From assembly GCA_964036665.1 (NCBI GenBank), contig OZ038530.1, positions 2,604,001 through 2,668,000 of the forward strand: a stretch of DNA of 64,000 nucleotides, read 5' to 3'. Under the pieces are notes generated by a model, which worked only from the letters and a program-made list of their open reading frames with translations, made no database searches and was not told where the DNA came from. The stretch's first letter is position 1, and the number at the start of each line of letters is the position of its first letter. Of the stretch, positions 11,940 through 23,531 are shown piece by piece. The translations under genes and the position numbers were made by a program. Origin of the DNA: Gordius sp. MW1 (lineage: Eukaryota; Nematomorpha; Gordioida; Gordea; Gordiidae).

Positions 11940-14900
11940 GATATCAGAGGTGGATTCCGTGAAAAAAAAATTTTTTGATCATCAAAAATTATTAACTTTA
12001 AATCTCGATCGCATAGAGCTTGTTTCACACAAACTAGAGACAGGCCTAAAAAGCGATATTGAAACAATCTTAACGCAACACGAAAATTTTAATTTCTCCC
12101 GTGCAAAAATTCTTATCGAGATTCTAACAAGGACATAATGCTAAGAATATTTACTAACTTTTAAAGATTTTTTTAGCCACCTTTCGAAAGAATATGAAAA
12201 AAAATATTTTTTTCGACCTCAAGATTTTTTCAAATTTTTTGTTCAACCTTATATCCTCATGAAAATTTTCGATATCAGAGGTGGATTCCGTGAAAAAAAT
12301 TTTTTTTGATCATCAAAAATTATTAACTTTAAATCTCGATCGCATAGAGCGTGTTTCACAAAAACTAGAGACACGTTTAAAACGCGATATTCAAACAATC
12401 TAAACGCAATACGAAAATTTTAGCTTCTCTCAATCTAAAACGTCCAAAAATTCTTATCGAGATTCTAACAAGGACATAATGCTAAGAATATTTACTATCT
12501 TTTAAAGATTTTTTCATCCCCCTTTCGAAAGAATATGAAAAAAAATATTTTTTTCGACCTCAAGATTTTTTCAACTTTTTTGTTCAACCTTATATCCTCA
12601 TGAAAATTTTCGATATCAGAGGTGGACTCCGTGAAAAATTTTTTTTTTGATCATCAAAAATTATTAACTTTAAATCTCGATCGCATAGAGCGTGTTTCAC
12701 AAAAACTAGAGACACGTTTAAAAAGCGATATTCAAACAATCTAAACGCAATACGAAAATTTTAGCTTCTCTCAATCTAAAACGTCCAAAAATTCTTATCG
12801 AGATTCTAACAAGGACATAATGCTAAGAATATTCACTAACTTTTAAAGATTTTTTCAGCCCCCTTCTGAAAGAATATGAAAAAAAATATTTTTTTCGACC
12901 TCAAGATTTTTTCAAATTTTTTGTTCAACCTTATATCCTAATGAAAATTTTCGATATCAGAGGTGGTTTCCGTGAAAAATTTTTTTTTTGATCATCAAAA
13001 ATTATTAACTTTAAATCTCGATCGCATAGAGCTTGTTCCACAAAAACGAGACACGCTTAAAAAGCGATATTGAAACAATCTAAACGCAACACGGAAATTT
13101 TAACTTCTCTCAATCTAAAACTTCCCCCCGTGCAAAAATTCTTATCGAGATTCTAACAAGGACATAATGCTAAGAATATTTACTATCTTTTAAAGATTTT
13201 TTCATCCCCCTTTCGAAAGAATATGAAAAAAAATATTTTTTTCGACCTCAAGATTTTTTCAACTTTTTTGTTCAACCTTATATCCTCATGAAAATTTTCG
13301 ATATCAGAGGTGGACTCCGTGAAAAATTTTTTTTTTGATCATCAAAAATTATTAACTTTAAATCTCGATCGCATAGAGCTTGTTTCACAAAAACCAGAGA
13401 CACGCTTAAAAAGCGATATTGAAACAATCTAAACGCAATACGAAAATTTTAGCTTCTCTCAATCTAAAACGTCCAAAAATTCTTATCGAGATTCTAACAA
13501 GGACATAATGCTAAGAATATTTACTAACTTTTAAAGATTTTTTCAGCCCCCTTTCGAAAGAATATGAAAAAAAATATTTTTTTCGACCTCAAGATTTTTT
13601 CAAATTTTTTGTTCAACCTTATATCCTAATGAAAATTTTCGATATCAGAGGTGGTTTCCGTGAAAAAATTTTTTTTTGATCATCAAAAATTATTAACTTT
13701 AAATCTCGATCGCATAGAGCTTGTTCCACAAAAACGAGACACGCTTAAAAAGCGATATTGAAACAATCTAAACGCAACACGGAAATTTTAACTTCTCTCA
13801 ATCTAAAACTTCCCCCCGTGCAAAAATTCTTATCGAGATTCTAACAAGGACATAATGCTAAGAATATTTACTAACATTTAAAGATTTTTTCATCCCCCTT
13901 TCAAAAGAATATGAAAAAAAAATTTTTTTTCGACCTCAAGATTTTTTCAAATTTTTTGTTCAACCTTATATCCTCATGAAAATTTTCGATATCAGAGGTG
14001 GATTCCGAAAAAAAAATTTTTTTGATCATCAAAAATTATTAACTTTAAATGTCGATCGCATAGAGCGTGTTTACTAGAGACACGTTTAAAAAGCGATATT
14101 CAAACAATCTAAACGCAATACGAAAATTTTAGCTTCTCTCAATCTAAAACGTCCAAAAATTCTTATCGAGATTCTAACAAGGACATAATGCTAAGAATAT
14201 TTACTAACTTTTCAAGATTTTTTCAGCCCCCTTTCGAAAGAATATGAAAAAAAATATTTTTTTCGACCTCAAGATTTTTTCAAATTTTTTGTTCAACCTT
14301 ATATCCTAATGAAAATTTTCGATATCAGAGGTGGTTTCCGTGAAAAAATTTTTTTTTGATCATCAAAAATTATTAACTTTAAATCTCGATCGCATGGAGC
14401 TTGTTCCACAAAAACGAGACACGCTTAAAAAGCGATATTGAAACAATCTAAACGCAACACGGAAATTTTAACTTCTCTCAATCTAAAACTTCCCCCCGTG
14501 CAAAAATACTTATCGAGATTCTAACAAGGACATAATGCTAAGAATATTTACTAACTTTTAAAGATTTTTTCATCCCCCTTTCGATAGAATATGAAAAAAA
14601 ATATTTTTTTCGACCTCAAGATTTTTTCAAATTTTTTGTTCAACCTTATATCCTAATGAAAGTTTTCGATATCAGAGGTGGATTCCGTGAAAAAAATTTT
14701 TTTTGATCATCAAAAATTATTAACTTTAAATCTCGATCGCATAGAGCGTGTTTCACAAAAACTAGAGACACATTTAAAAAGCGATATTGAAACAATCTAA
14801 ACGCAACACGAAAATTTTAACATCCCTCAATCTAAAACTTCCCCCCGTGCAAAAATTATTAGCGAGATTCTAACAAGGACATAATGCTAAGAATATTTAC

Positions 14901-15037
14901 TAACTTTTAAAGATTTTTTCAGCCCCCTTTCGAAAGAATATGAAAAAAAATATTTTTTTCGACCTCAAGATTTTTTCAAATTTTTTGATCCTCATGAAAA
15001 CTTTCGATATCAGAGGTGGATTGCGTGAAAAAATTTT

Positions 15038-15054
15038 TTTTTGATCATCAAAAA
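15038..15054. other. 17-bp dyad beside the A/T tract, repeated in most units
   Basis: TTTTTGAT-C-ATCAAAAA is a perfect inverted repeat around one central base. It lies next to the A-run/T-run tract and occurs in nearly all a, b, c, e and f units. A subset of units (for example at 11297, 11639, 16076, 22556 and 22898) has T instead of C at the exact centre, which keeps both arms. The d units replace it with GGTCACTCATC. A DNA-binding protein site or a cruciform is possible, but nothing here proves function. Confidence 0.5.
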
Positions 15055-15280
15055 TTATTAACTTTAAATCTCGATCGCATAGAGCTTGTTTCACATAAAC
15101 TAGAGACAGGCCTAAAAAGCGATATTGAAACAATCTTAACGCAACACGAAAATTTTAATTTCTCTCAATCTAAAACTTCCCCCCGTGCAAAAATTCTTAT
15201 CGAGATTCTAACAAGGACATAATGCTAAGAATATTTACTAACTTTTAAAGATTTTTTTAGCCACCTTTCGAAAGAATATG

Positions 15281-15298
15281 GAAAAAAATATTTTTTTC
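15281..15298. other. 18-bp A/T palindrome present in most units
   Basis: GA7TAT7C is a perfect palindrome in this unit and occurs with A-run and T-run length changes in almost every unit, about 70 bp upstream of the next GATATC anchor. Runs of this kind are typical minor-groove targets (AT-hook proteins) and can bend DNA. That role is inference; what is seen is only the repeated palindrome. Confidence 0.4.
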
Positions 15299-16037
15299 GA
15301 CCTCAAGATTTTTTCAAATTTTTTGTTCAACCTTATATCCTCATGAAAATTTTCGATATCAGAGGTGGATTCCGTGAAAAAATTTTTTTTTGATCATCAA
15401 AAATTATTAACTTTAAATCTCGATCGCATAGAGCGTGTTTCACAAAAACTAGAGACACGTTTAAAAAGCGATATTCATACAATCTAAACGCAATACGAAA
15501 ATTTTAGCTTCTCTCAATCTAAAACGTCCAAAAATTCTTATCGAGATTCTAACAAGGACATAATGCTAAGAATATTTACTAACTTTTAAAGATTTTTTTA
15601 GCCACCTTTCGAAAGAATATGAAAAAAAATATTTTTTTCGACCTCAAGATTTGTTCAAATTTTTTGTTCAACCTTATATCCTCATGAAAATTTTCGATAT
15701 CAGAGGTGGATTCCGTGAAAAAAAATTTTTTTTGATCATCAAAAATTATTAACTTTCAATCTCGCTCGCATAGAGCGTGTTTCACAAAAACTAGAGACAC
15801 GTTTAAAAAGCGATATTCAAACAATCTAAACGCAATACGAAAATTTTAGCTTCTCTCAATCTAAAACGTCCAAAAATTCTTATCGAGATTCTAACAAGGA
15901 CATAATGCTAAGAATATTTACTAACTTTTAAAGATTTTTTCAGCCCCCTTTCAAAAGAATCTGAAAAAAAATATTTTTTTCGACCTCAAGATTTTTTCAA
16001 ATTTTTTGTTCAACCTTATATCCTCATGAAAATTTTC

Positions 16038-19000
16038 GATATCAGAGGTGGATTCCGTGAAAAAATTTTTTTTTTGATTATCAAAAATTATTAACTTTAA
16101 ATCTCGATCGCATAGAGCTTGTTTCACAAAAACTAGAGACACACTTAAAAAGCGATATTGAAACAATCTAAACGCAATACGAAAATTTTAGCATCTCTCA
16201 ATCTAAAAAGTCCAAAAATTCTTATCGAGATTCTAACAAGGACATAATGCTAAGAATATTTACTAACTTTTAAAGATTATTTCAGCCCCCTTTCGAAAGA
16301 ATATGAAAAAAAATATTTTTTCGACCTCAAGATTTTTTCAAATTTTTTGTTCAACCTTATATCCTAATGAAAATTTTCGATATCAGAGGTGGATTCCGTG
16401 AAAAAAAAATTTTTTGATCATCAAAAATTATTAACTTTAAATCTCGATCGCATAGAGCTTGTTTCACACAAACTAGAGACAGGCCTAAAAAGCGATATTG
16501 AAACAATCTTAACGCAACACGAAAATTTTAATTTCTCCCGTGCAAAAATTCTTATCGAGATTCTAACAAGGACATAATGCTAAGAATATTTACTAACTTT
16601 TAAAGATTTTTTTAGCCACCTTTCGAAAGAATATGAAAAAAAATATTTTTTTCGACCTCAAGATTTTTTCAAATTTTTTGTTCAACCTTATATCCTCATG
16701 AAAATTTTCGATATCAGAGGTGGATTCCGTGAAAAAAATTTTTTTTGATCATCAAAAATTATTAACTTTAAATCTCGATCGCATAGAGCGTGTTTCACAA
16801 AAACTAGAGACACGTTTAAAACGCGATATTCAAACAATCTAAACGCAATACGAAAATTTTAGCTTCTCTCAATCTAAAACGTCCAAAAATTCTTATCGAG
16901 ATTCTAACAAGGACATAATGCTAAGAATATTTACTATCTTTTAAAGATTTTTTCATCCCCCTTTCGAAAGAATATGAAAAAAAATATTTTTTTCGACCTC
17001 AAGATTTTTTCAACTTTTTTGTTCAACCTTATATCCTCATGAAAATTTTCGATATCAGAGGTGGACTCCGTGAAAAATTTTTTTTTTGATCATCAAAAAT
17101 TATTAACTTTAAATCTCGATCGCATAGAGCGTGTTTCACAAAAACTAGAGACACGTTTAAAAAGCGATATTCAAACAATCTAAACGCAATACGAAAATTT
17201 TAGCTTCTCTCAATCTAAAACGTCCAAAAATTCTTATCGAGATTCTAACAAGGACATAATGCTAAGAATATTCACTAACTTTTAAAGATTTTTTCAGCCC
17301 CCTTCTGAAAGAATATGAAAAAAAATATTTTTTTCGACCTCAAGATTTTTTCAAATTTTTTGTTCAACCTTATATCCTAATGAAAATTTTCGATATCAGA
17401 GGTGGTTTCCGTGAAAAATTTTTTTTTTGATCATCAAAAATTATTAACTTTAAATCTCGATCGCATAGAGCTTGTTCCACAAAAACGAGACACGCTTAAA
17501 AAGCGATATTGAAACAATCTAAACGCAACACGGAAATTTTAACTTCTCTCAATCTAAAACTTCCCCCCGTGCAAAAATTCTTATCGAGATTCTAACAAGG
17601 ACATAATGCTAAGAATATTTACTATCTTTTAAAGATTTTTTCATCCCCCTTTCGAAAGAATATGAAAAAAAATATTTTTTTCGACCTCAAGATTTTTTCA
17701 ACTTTTTTGTTCAACCTTATATCCTCATGAAAATTTTCGATATCAGAGGTGGACTCCGTGAAAAATTTTTTTTTTGATCATCAAAAATTATTAACTTTAA
17801 ATCTCGATCGCATAGAGCTTGTTTCACAAAAACCAGAGACACGCTTAAAAAGCGATATTGAAACAATCTAAACGCAATACGAAAATTTTAGCTTCTCTCA
17901 ATCTAAAACGTCCAAAAATTCTTATCGAGATTCTAACAAGGACATAATGCTAAGAATATTTACTAACTTTTAAAGATTTTTTCAGCCCCCTTTCGAAAGA
18001 ATATGAAAAAAAATATTTTTTTCGACCTCAAGATTTTTTCAAATTTTTTGTTCAACCTTATATCCTAATGAAAATTTTCGATATCAGAGGTGGTTTCCGT
18101 GAAAAAATTTTTTTTTGATCATCAAAAATTATTAACTTTAAATCTCGATCGCATAGAGCTTGTTCCACAAAAACGAGACACGCTTAAAAAGCGATATTGA
18201 AACAATCTAAACGCAACACGGAAATTTTAACTTCTCTCAATCTAAAACTTCCCCCCGTGCAAAAATTCTTATCGAGATTCTAACAAGGACATAATGCTAA
18301 GAATATTTACTAACATTTAAAGATTTTTTCATCCCCCTTTCAAAAGAATATGAAAAAAAAATTTTTTTTCGACCTCAAGATTTTTTCAAATTTTTTGTTC
18401 AACCTTATATCCTCATGAAAATTTTCGATATCAGAGGTGGATTCCGAAAAAAAAATTTTTTTGATCATCAAAAATTATTAACTTTAAATGTCGATCGCAT
18501 AGAGCGTGTTTACTAGAGACACGTTTAAAAAGCGATATTCAAACAATCTAAACGCAATACGAAAATTTTAGCTTCTCTCAATCTAAAACGTCCAAAAATT
18601 CTTATCGAGATTCTAACAAGGACATAATGCTAAGAATATTTACTAACTTTTCAAGATTTTTTCAGCCCCCTTTCGAAAGAATATGAAAAAAAATATTTTT
18701 TTCGACCTCAAGATTTTTTCAAATTTTTTGTTCAACCTTATATCCTAATGAAAATTTTCGATATCAGAGGTGGTTTCCGTGAAAAAATTTTTTTTTGATC
18801 ATCAAAAATTATTAACTTTAAATCTCGATCGCATGGAGCTTGTTCCACAAAAACGAGACACGCTTAAAAAGCGATATTGAAACAATCTAAACGCAACACG
18901 GAAATTTTAACTTCTCTCAATCTAAAACTTCCCCCCGTGCAAAAATACTTATCGAGATTCTAACAAGGACATAATGCTAAGAATATTTACTAACTTTTAA

Positions 19001-20476
19001 AGATTTTTTCATCCCCCTTTCGATAGAATATGAAAAAAAATATTTTTTTCGACCTCAAGATTTTTTCAAATTTTTTGTTCAACCTTATATCCTAATGAAA
19101 GTTTTCGATATCAGAGGTGGATTCCGTGAAAAAAATTTTTTTTGATCATCAAAAATTATTAACTTTAAATCTCGATCGCATAGAGCGTGTTTCACAAAAA
19201 CTAGAGACACATTTAAAAAGCGATATTGAAACAATCTAAACGCAACACGAAAATTTTAACATCCCTCAATCTAAAACTTCCCCCCGTGCAAAAATTATTA
19301 GCGAGATTCTAACAAGGACATAATGCTAAGAATATTTACTAACTTTTAAAGATTTTTTCAGCCCCCTTTCGAAAGAATATGAAAAAAAATATTTTTTTCG
19401 ACCTCAAGATTTTTTCAAATTTTTTGATCCTCATGAAAACTTTCGATATCAGAGGTGGATTGCGTGAAAAAATTTTTTTTTGATCATCAAAAATTATTAA
19501 CTTTAAATCTCGATCGCATAGAGCTTGTTTCACATAAACTAGAGACAGGCCTAAAAAGCGATATTGAAACAATCTTAACGCAACACGAAAATTTTAATTT
19601 CTCTCAATCTAAAACTTCCCCCCGTGCAAAAATTCTTATCGAGATTCTAACAAGGACATAATGCTAAGAATATTTACTAACTTTTAAAGATTTTTTTAGC
19701 CACCTTTCGAAAGAATATGGAAAAAAATATTTTTTTCGACCTCAAGATTTTTTCAAATTTTTTGTTCAACCTTATATCCTCATGAAAATTTTCGATATCA
19801 GAGGTGGATTCCGTGAAAAAATTTTTTTTTGATCATCAAAAATTATTAACTTTAAATCTCGATCGCATAGAGCGTGTTTCACAAAAACTAGAGACACGTT
19901 TAAAAAGCGATATTCATACAATCTAAACGCAATACGAAAATTTTAGCTTCTCTCAATCTAAAACGTCCAAAAATTCTTATCGAGATTCTAACAAGGACAT
20001 AATGCTAAGAATATTTACTAACTTTTAAAGATTTTTTTAGCCACCTTTCGAAAGAATATGAAAAAAAATATTTTTTTCGACCTCAAGATTTGTTCAAATT
20101 TTTTGTTCAACCTTATATCCTCATGAAAATTTTCGATATCAGAGGTGGATTCCGTGAAAAAAAATTTTTTTTGATCATCAAAAATTATTAACTTTCAATC
20201 TCGCTCGCATAGAGCGTGTTTCACAAAAACTAGAGACACGTTTAAAAAGCGATATTCAAACAATCTAAACGCAATACGAAAATTTTAGCTTCTCTCAATC
20301 TAAAACGTCCAAAAATTCTTATCGAGATTCTAACAAGGACATAATGCTAAGAATATTTACTAACTTTTAAAGATTTTTTCAGCCCCCTTTCAAAAGAATC
20401 TGAAAAAAAATATTTTTTTCGACCTCAAGATTTTTTCAAATTTTTTGTTCAACCTTATATCCTCATGAAAATTTTC
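16038..20476 (+). repeat. 13-unit higher-order repeat, copy 2 (4,439 bp)
   Basis: This copy repeats the preceding 4,439 bp unit for unit, with the same length series (341, 331, 341, 341, 347, 341, 347, 333, 347, 338, 349, 341, 342). All private variants listed for copy 1 are present. By eye the two copies are almost identical, which implies a recent block duplication by unequal exchange or replication slippage. Confidence 0.92.
17739..19793 (+). repeat. Six-unit mobile block, copy 3
   Basis: This is the 4,439-bp-shifted equivalent of 13300-15354, carried along in copy 2 of the large higher-order repeat, with the same unit lengths and variants. Confidence 0.88.
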
Positions 20477-22060
20477 GATATCAGAGGTGGATTCCGTGAA
20501 AAAATTTTTTTTTTGATTATCAAAAATTATTAACTTTAAATCTCGATCGCATAGAGCTTGTTTCACAAAAACTAGAGACACACTTAAAAAGCGATATTGA
20601 AACAATCTAAACGCAATACGAAAATTTTAGCATCTCTCAATCTAAAAAGTCCAAAAATTCTTATCGAGATTCTAACAAGGACATAATGCTAAGAATATTT
20701 ACTAACTTTTAAAGATTATTTCAGCCCCCTTTCGAAAGAATATGAAAAAAAATATTTTTTCGACCTCAAGATTTTTTCAAATTTTTTGTTCAACCTTATA
20801 TCCTAATGAAAATTTTCGATATCAGAGGTGGATTCCGTGAAAAAAAAATTTTTTGATCATCAAAAATTATTAACTTTAAATCTCGATCGCATAGAGCTTG
20901 TTTCACACAAACTAGAGACAGGCCTAAAAAGCGATATTGAAACAATCTTAACGCAACACGAAAATTTTAATTTCTCCCGTGCAAAAATTCTTATCGAGAT
21001 TCTAACAAGGACATAATGCTAAGAATATTTACTAACTTTTAAAGATTTTTTTAGCCACCTTTCGAAAGAATATGAAAAAAAATATTTTTTTCGACCTCAA
21101 GATTTTTTCAAATTTTTTGTTCAACCTTATATCCTCATGAAAATTTTCGATATCAGAGGTGGATTCCGTGAAAAAAATTTTTTTTGATCATCAAAAATTA
21201 TTAACTTTAAATCTCGATCGCATAGAGCGTGTTTCACAAAAACTAGAGACACGTTTAAAACGCGATATTCAAACAATCTAAACGCAATACGAAAATTTTA
21301 GCTTCTCTCAATCTAAAACGTCCAAAAATTCTTATCGAGATTCTAACAAGGACATAATGCTAAGAATATTTACTATCTTTTAAAGATTTTTTCATCCCCC
21401 TTTCGAAAGAATATGAAAAAAAATATTTTTTTCGACCTCAAGATTTTTTCAACTTTTTTGTTCAACCTTATATCCTCATGAAAATTTTCGATATCAGAGG
21501 TGGACTCCGTGAAAAATTTTTTTTTTGATCATCAAAAATTATTAACTTTAAATCTCGATCGCATAGAGCGTGTTTCACAAAAACTAGAGACACGTTTAAA
21601 AAGCGATATTCAAACAATCTAAACGCAATACGAAAATTTTAGCTTCTCTCAATCTAAAACGTCCAAAAATTCTTATCGAGATTCTAACAAGGACATAATG
21701 CTAAGAATATTCACTAACTTTTAAAGATTTTTTCAGCCCCCTTCTGAAAGAATATGAAAAAAAATATTTTTTTCGACCTCAAGATTTTTTCAAATTTTTT
21801 GTTCAACCTTATATCCTAATGAAAATTTTCGATATCAGAGGTGGTTTCCGTGAAAAATTTTTTTTTTGATCATCAAAAATTATTAACTTTAAATCTCGAT
21901 CGCATAGAGCTTGTTCCACAAAAACGAGACACGCTTAAAAAGCGATATTGAAACAATCTAAACGCAACACGGAAATTTTAACTTCTCTCAATCTAAAACT
22001 TCCCCCCGTGCAAAAATTCTTATCGAGATTCTAACAAGGACATAATGCTAAGAATATTTA
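20477..22060 (+). repeat. 13-unit higher-order repeat, partial copy 3
   Basis: Units at 20477, 20818, 21149, 21490 and 21831 match copies 1 and 2 at the 4,439-bp offset. Matching stops near 22061: copies 1 and 2 read TTTACTATCTTTTAAAG, while this one reads TTTACTAACTTTTAAAG and then continues into a CCCTATG unit at 22178. The third copy is therefore cut after about 1.58 kb. Confidence 0.9.
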
Positions 22061-23531
22061 CTAACTTTTAAAGATTTTTTCATCCCCCTTTCAAAAGAAT
22101 ATGAAAAAAAATATTTTTTTCGACCTCAAGATTTTTTCAAATTTTTTGTTCAACCTTATATCCCTATGAAAATTTTCGATATCAGAGGTGGATTCCGTGA
22201 AAAAATTTTTTTTGATCATCAAAAATTATTAACTTTCAATCTCGCTCGCATAGAGCGTGTTTCACAAAAACTAGAGACACGTTTAAAAAGCGATATTCAA
22301 ACAATCTAAACGCAATACGAAAATTTTAGCTTCTCTCAATCTAAAACGTCCAAAAATTCTTATCGAGATTCTAACAAGGACATAATGCTAAGAATATTTA
22401 CTAACTTTTAAAGATTTTTTCAGCCCCCTTTCAAAAGAATCTGAAAAAAAATATTTTTTTCGACCTCAAGATTTTTTCAAATTTTTTGTTCAACCTTATA
22501 TCCTCATGAAAATTTTCGATATCAGAGGTGGATTCCGTGAAAAAATTTTTTTTTTGATTATCAAAAATTATTAACTTTAAATCTCGATCGCATAGAGCGT
22601 GTTTCACAAAAACTAGAGACACACTTAAAAAGCGATATTGAAACAATCTAAACGCAATACGAAAATTTTAGCATCTCTCAATCTAAAAAGTCCAAAAATT
22701 CTTATCGAGATTCTAACAAGGACATAATGCTAAGAATATTTACTAACTTTTAAAGATTATTTCAGCCCCCTTTCGAAAGAATATGAAAAAAAATATTTTT
22801 TCGACCTCAAGATTTTTTCAAATTTTTTGTTCAACCTTATATCCTCATGAAAATTTTCGATATCAGAGGTGGATTCCGTGAAAAAATTTTTTTTTTGATT
22901 ATCAAAAATTATTAACTTTAAATCTCGATCGCATAGAGCTTGTTTCACACAAACTAGAGACAGGCCTAAAAAGCGATATTGAAACAATCTTAACGCAACA
23001 CGAAAATTTTAATTTCTCCCGTGCAAAAATTCTTATCGAGATTCTAACAAGGACATAATGCTAAGAATATTTACTAACTTTTAAAGATTTTTTTAGCCAC
23101 CTTTCGAAAGAATATGAAAAAAAATATTTTTTTCGACCTCAAGATTTTTTCAAATTTTTTGTTCAACCTTATATCCTCATGAAAATTTTCGATATCAGAG
23201 GTGGATTCCGTGAAAAAAATTTTTTTTGATCATCAAAAATTATTAACTTTAAATCTCGATCGCATAGAGCGTGTTTCACAAAAACTAGAGACACGTTTAA
23301 AACGCGATATTCAAACAATCTAAACGCAATACGAAAATTTTAGCTTCTCTCAATCTAAAACGTCCAAAAATTCTTATCGAGATTCTAACAAGGACATAAT
23401 GCTAAGAATATTTACTATCTTTTAAAGATTTTTTCATCCCCCTTTCGAAAGAATATGAAAAAAAATATTTTTTTCGACCTCAAGATTTTTTCAACTTTTT
23501 TGTTCAACCTTATATCCTCATGAAAATTTTC
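22061..23531 (+). repeat. Transition segment after the 4,439-bp repeat
   Basis: Units at 22178, 22518, 22859 and 23191. The first has CCCTATG before the anchor and TTCAATCTCGCTCGC. The second and third have the GATTATC dyad; the third is a chimera that switches to c-like CACACAAACTAGAGACAGGCCT with the 18-bp deletion (332 bp). The fourth carries AAACGCGATATTC. These are pieces of the large repeat in a changed order. Confidence 0.75.

Larger units (their letters stand above)
13300..15354 (+). repeat. Six-unit mobile block, copy 2
   Basis: Same unit order as 6537-8571, offset by 6,762-6,763 bp, with matching CATGGAGC, GTGTTTACTAG, TTTTCAAGATTTT and AACATCCC variants. Its final c unit keeps the 21 bp that are missing at 8478. 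It lies inside copy 1 of the 4,439-bp repeat. Confidence 0.85.
15006..15354 (+). repeat. Reference full-length unit (type c, 349 bp)
   Basis: I use this as the description of one unit. The EcoRV-site palindrome GATATC is at 15006-15011, an A6T9 tract at 15028-15042, a CGATCG site at 15072-15077, the c-specific StuI site AGGCCT at 15118-15123, a C6 run at 15179-15184, the perfect palindrome CTTTCGAAAG at 15265-15274, and the palindrome GA7TAT7C at 15281-15298. Other types differ mostly by short indels: a lacks 8 bp at the C-run, b lacks 2 bp in CTAGAGAC, e lacks 11 bp in the region before the next anchor. EcoRV would be expected to cut nearly every unit. Confidence 0.9.
11599..16037 (+). repeat. 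13-unit higher-order repeat, copy 1 (4,439 bp)
   Basis: Anchors at 11599, 11940, 12271, 12612, 12953, 13300, 13641, 13988, 14321, 14668, 15006, 15355 and 15696 recur exactly 4,439 bp later. Diagnostic private variants move with it: AAAAAGTCC, the 331-bp unit with an 18-bp deletion, AAACGCGATATTC, GGACTCC, ATTCACTAAC, CCCCCTTCTGAAAG and TTCAATCTCGCTCGC. The repeat contains the six-unit block (13300-15354). The exact left boundary is uncertain because the first unit differs from its equivalent at 16038 (GCGTG versus GCTTG). Confidence 0.9.

Noticed and set aside
15281..15298. A/T palindrome with T-run as a transcription terminator, and A/T tracts as TATA promoters
   Set aside because: The A/T palindrome has no GC stem and lies in every unit without an associated gene; any TATA-like match is expected by chance in sequence this AT-rich.
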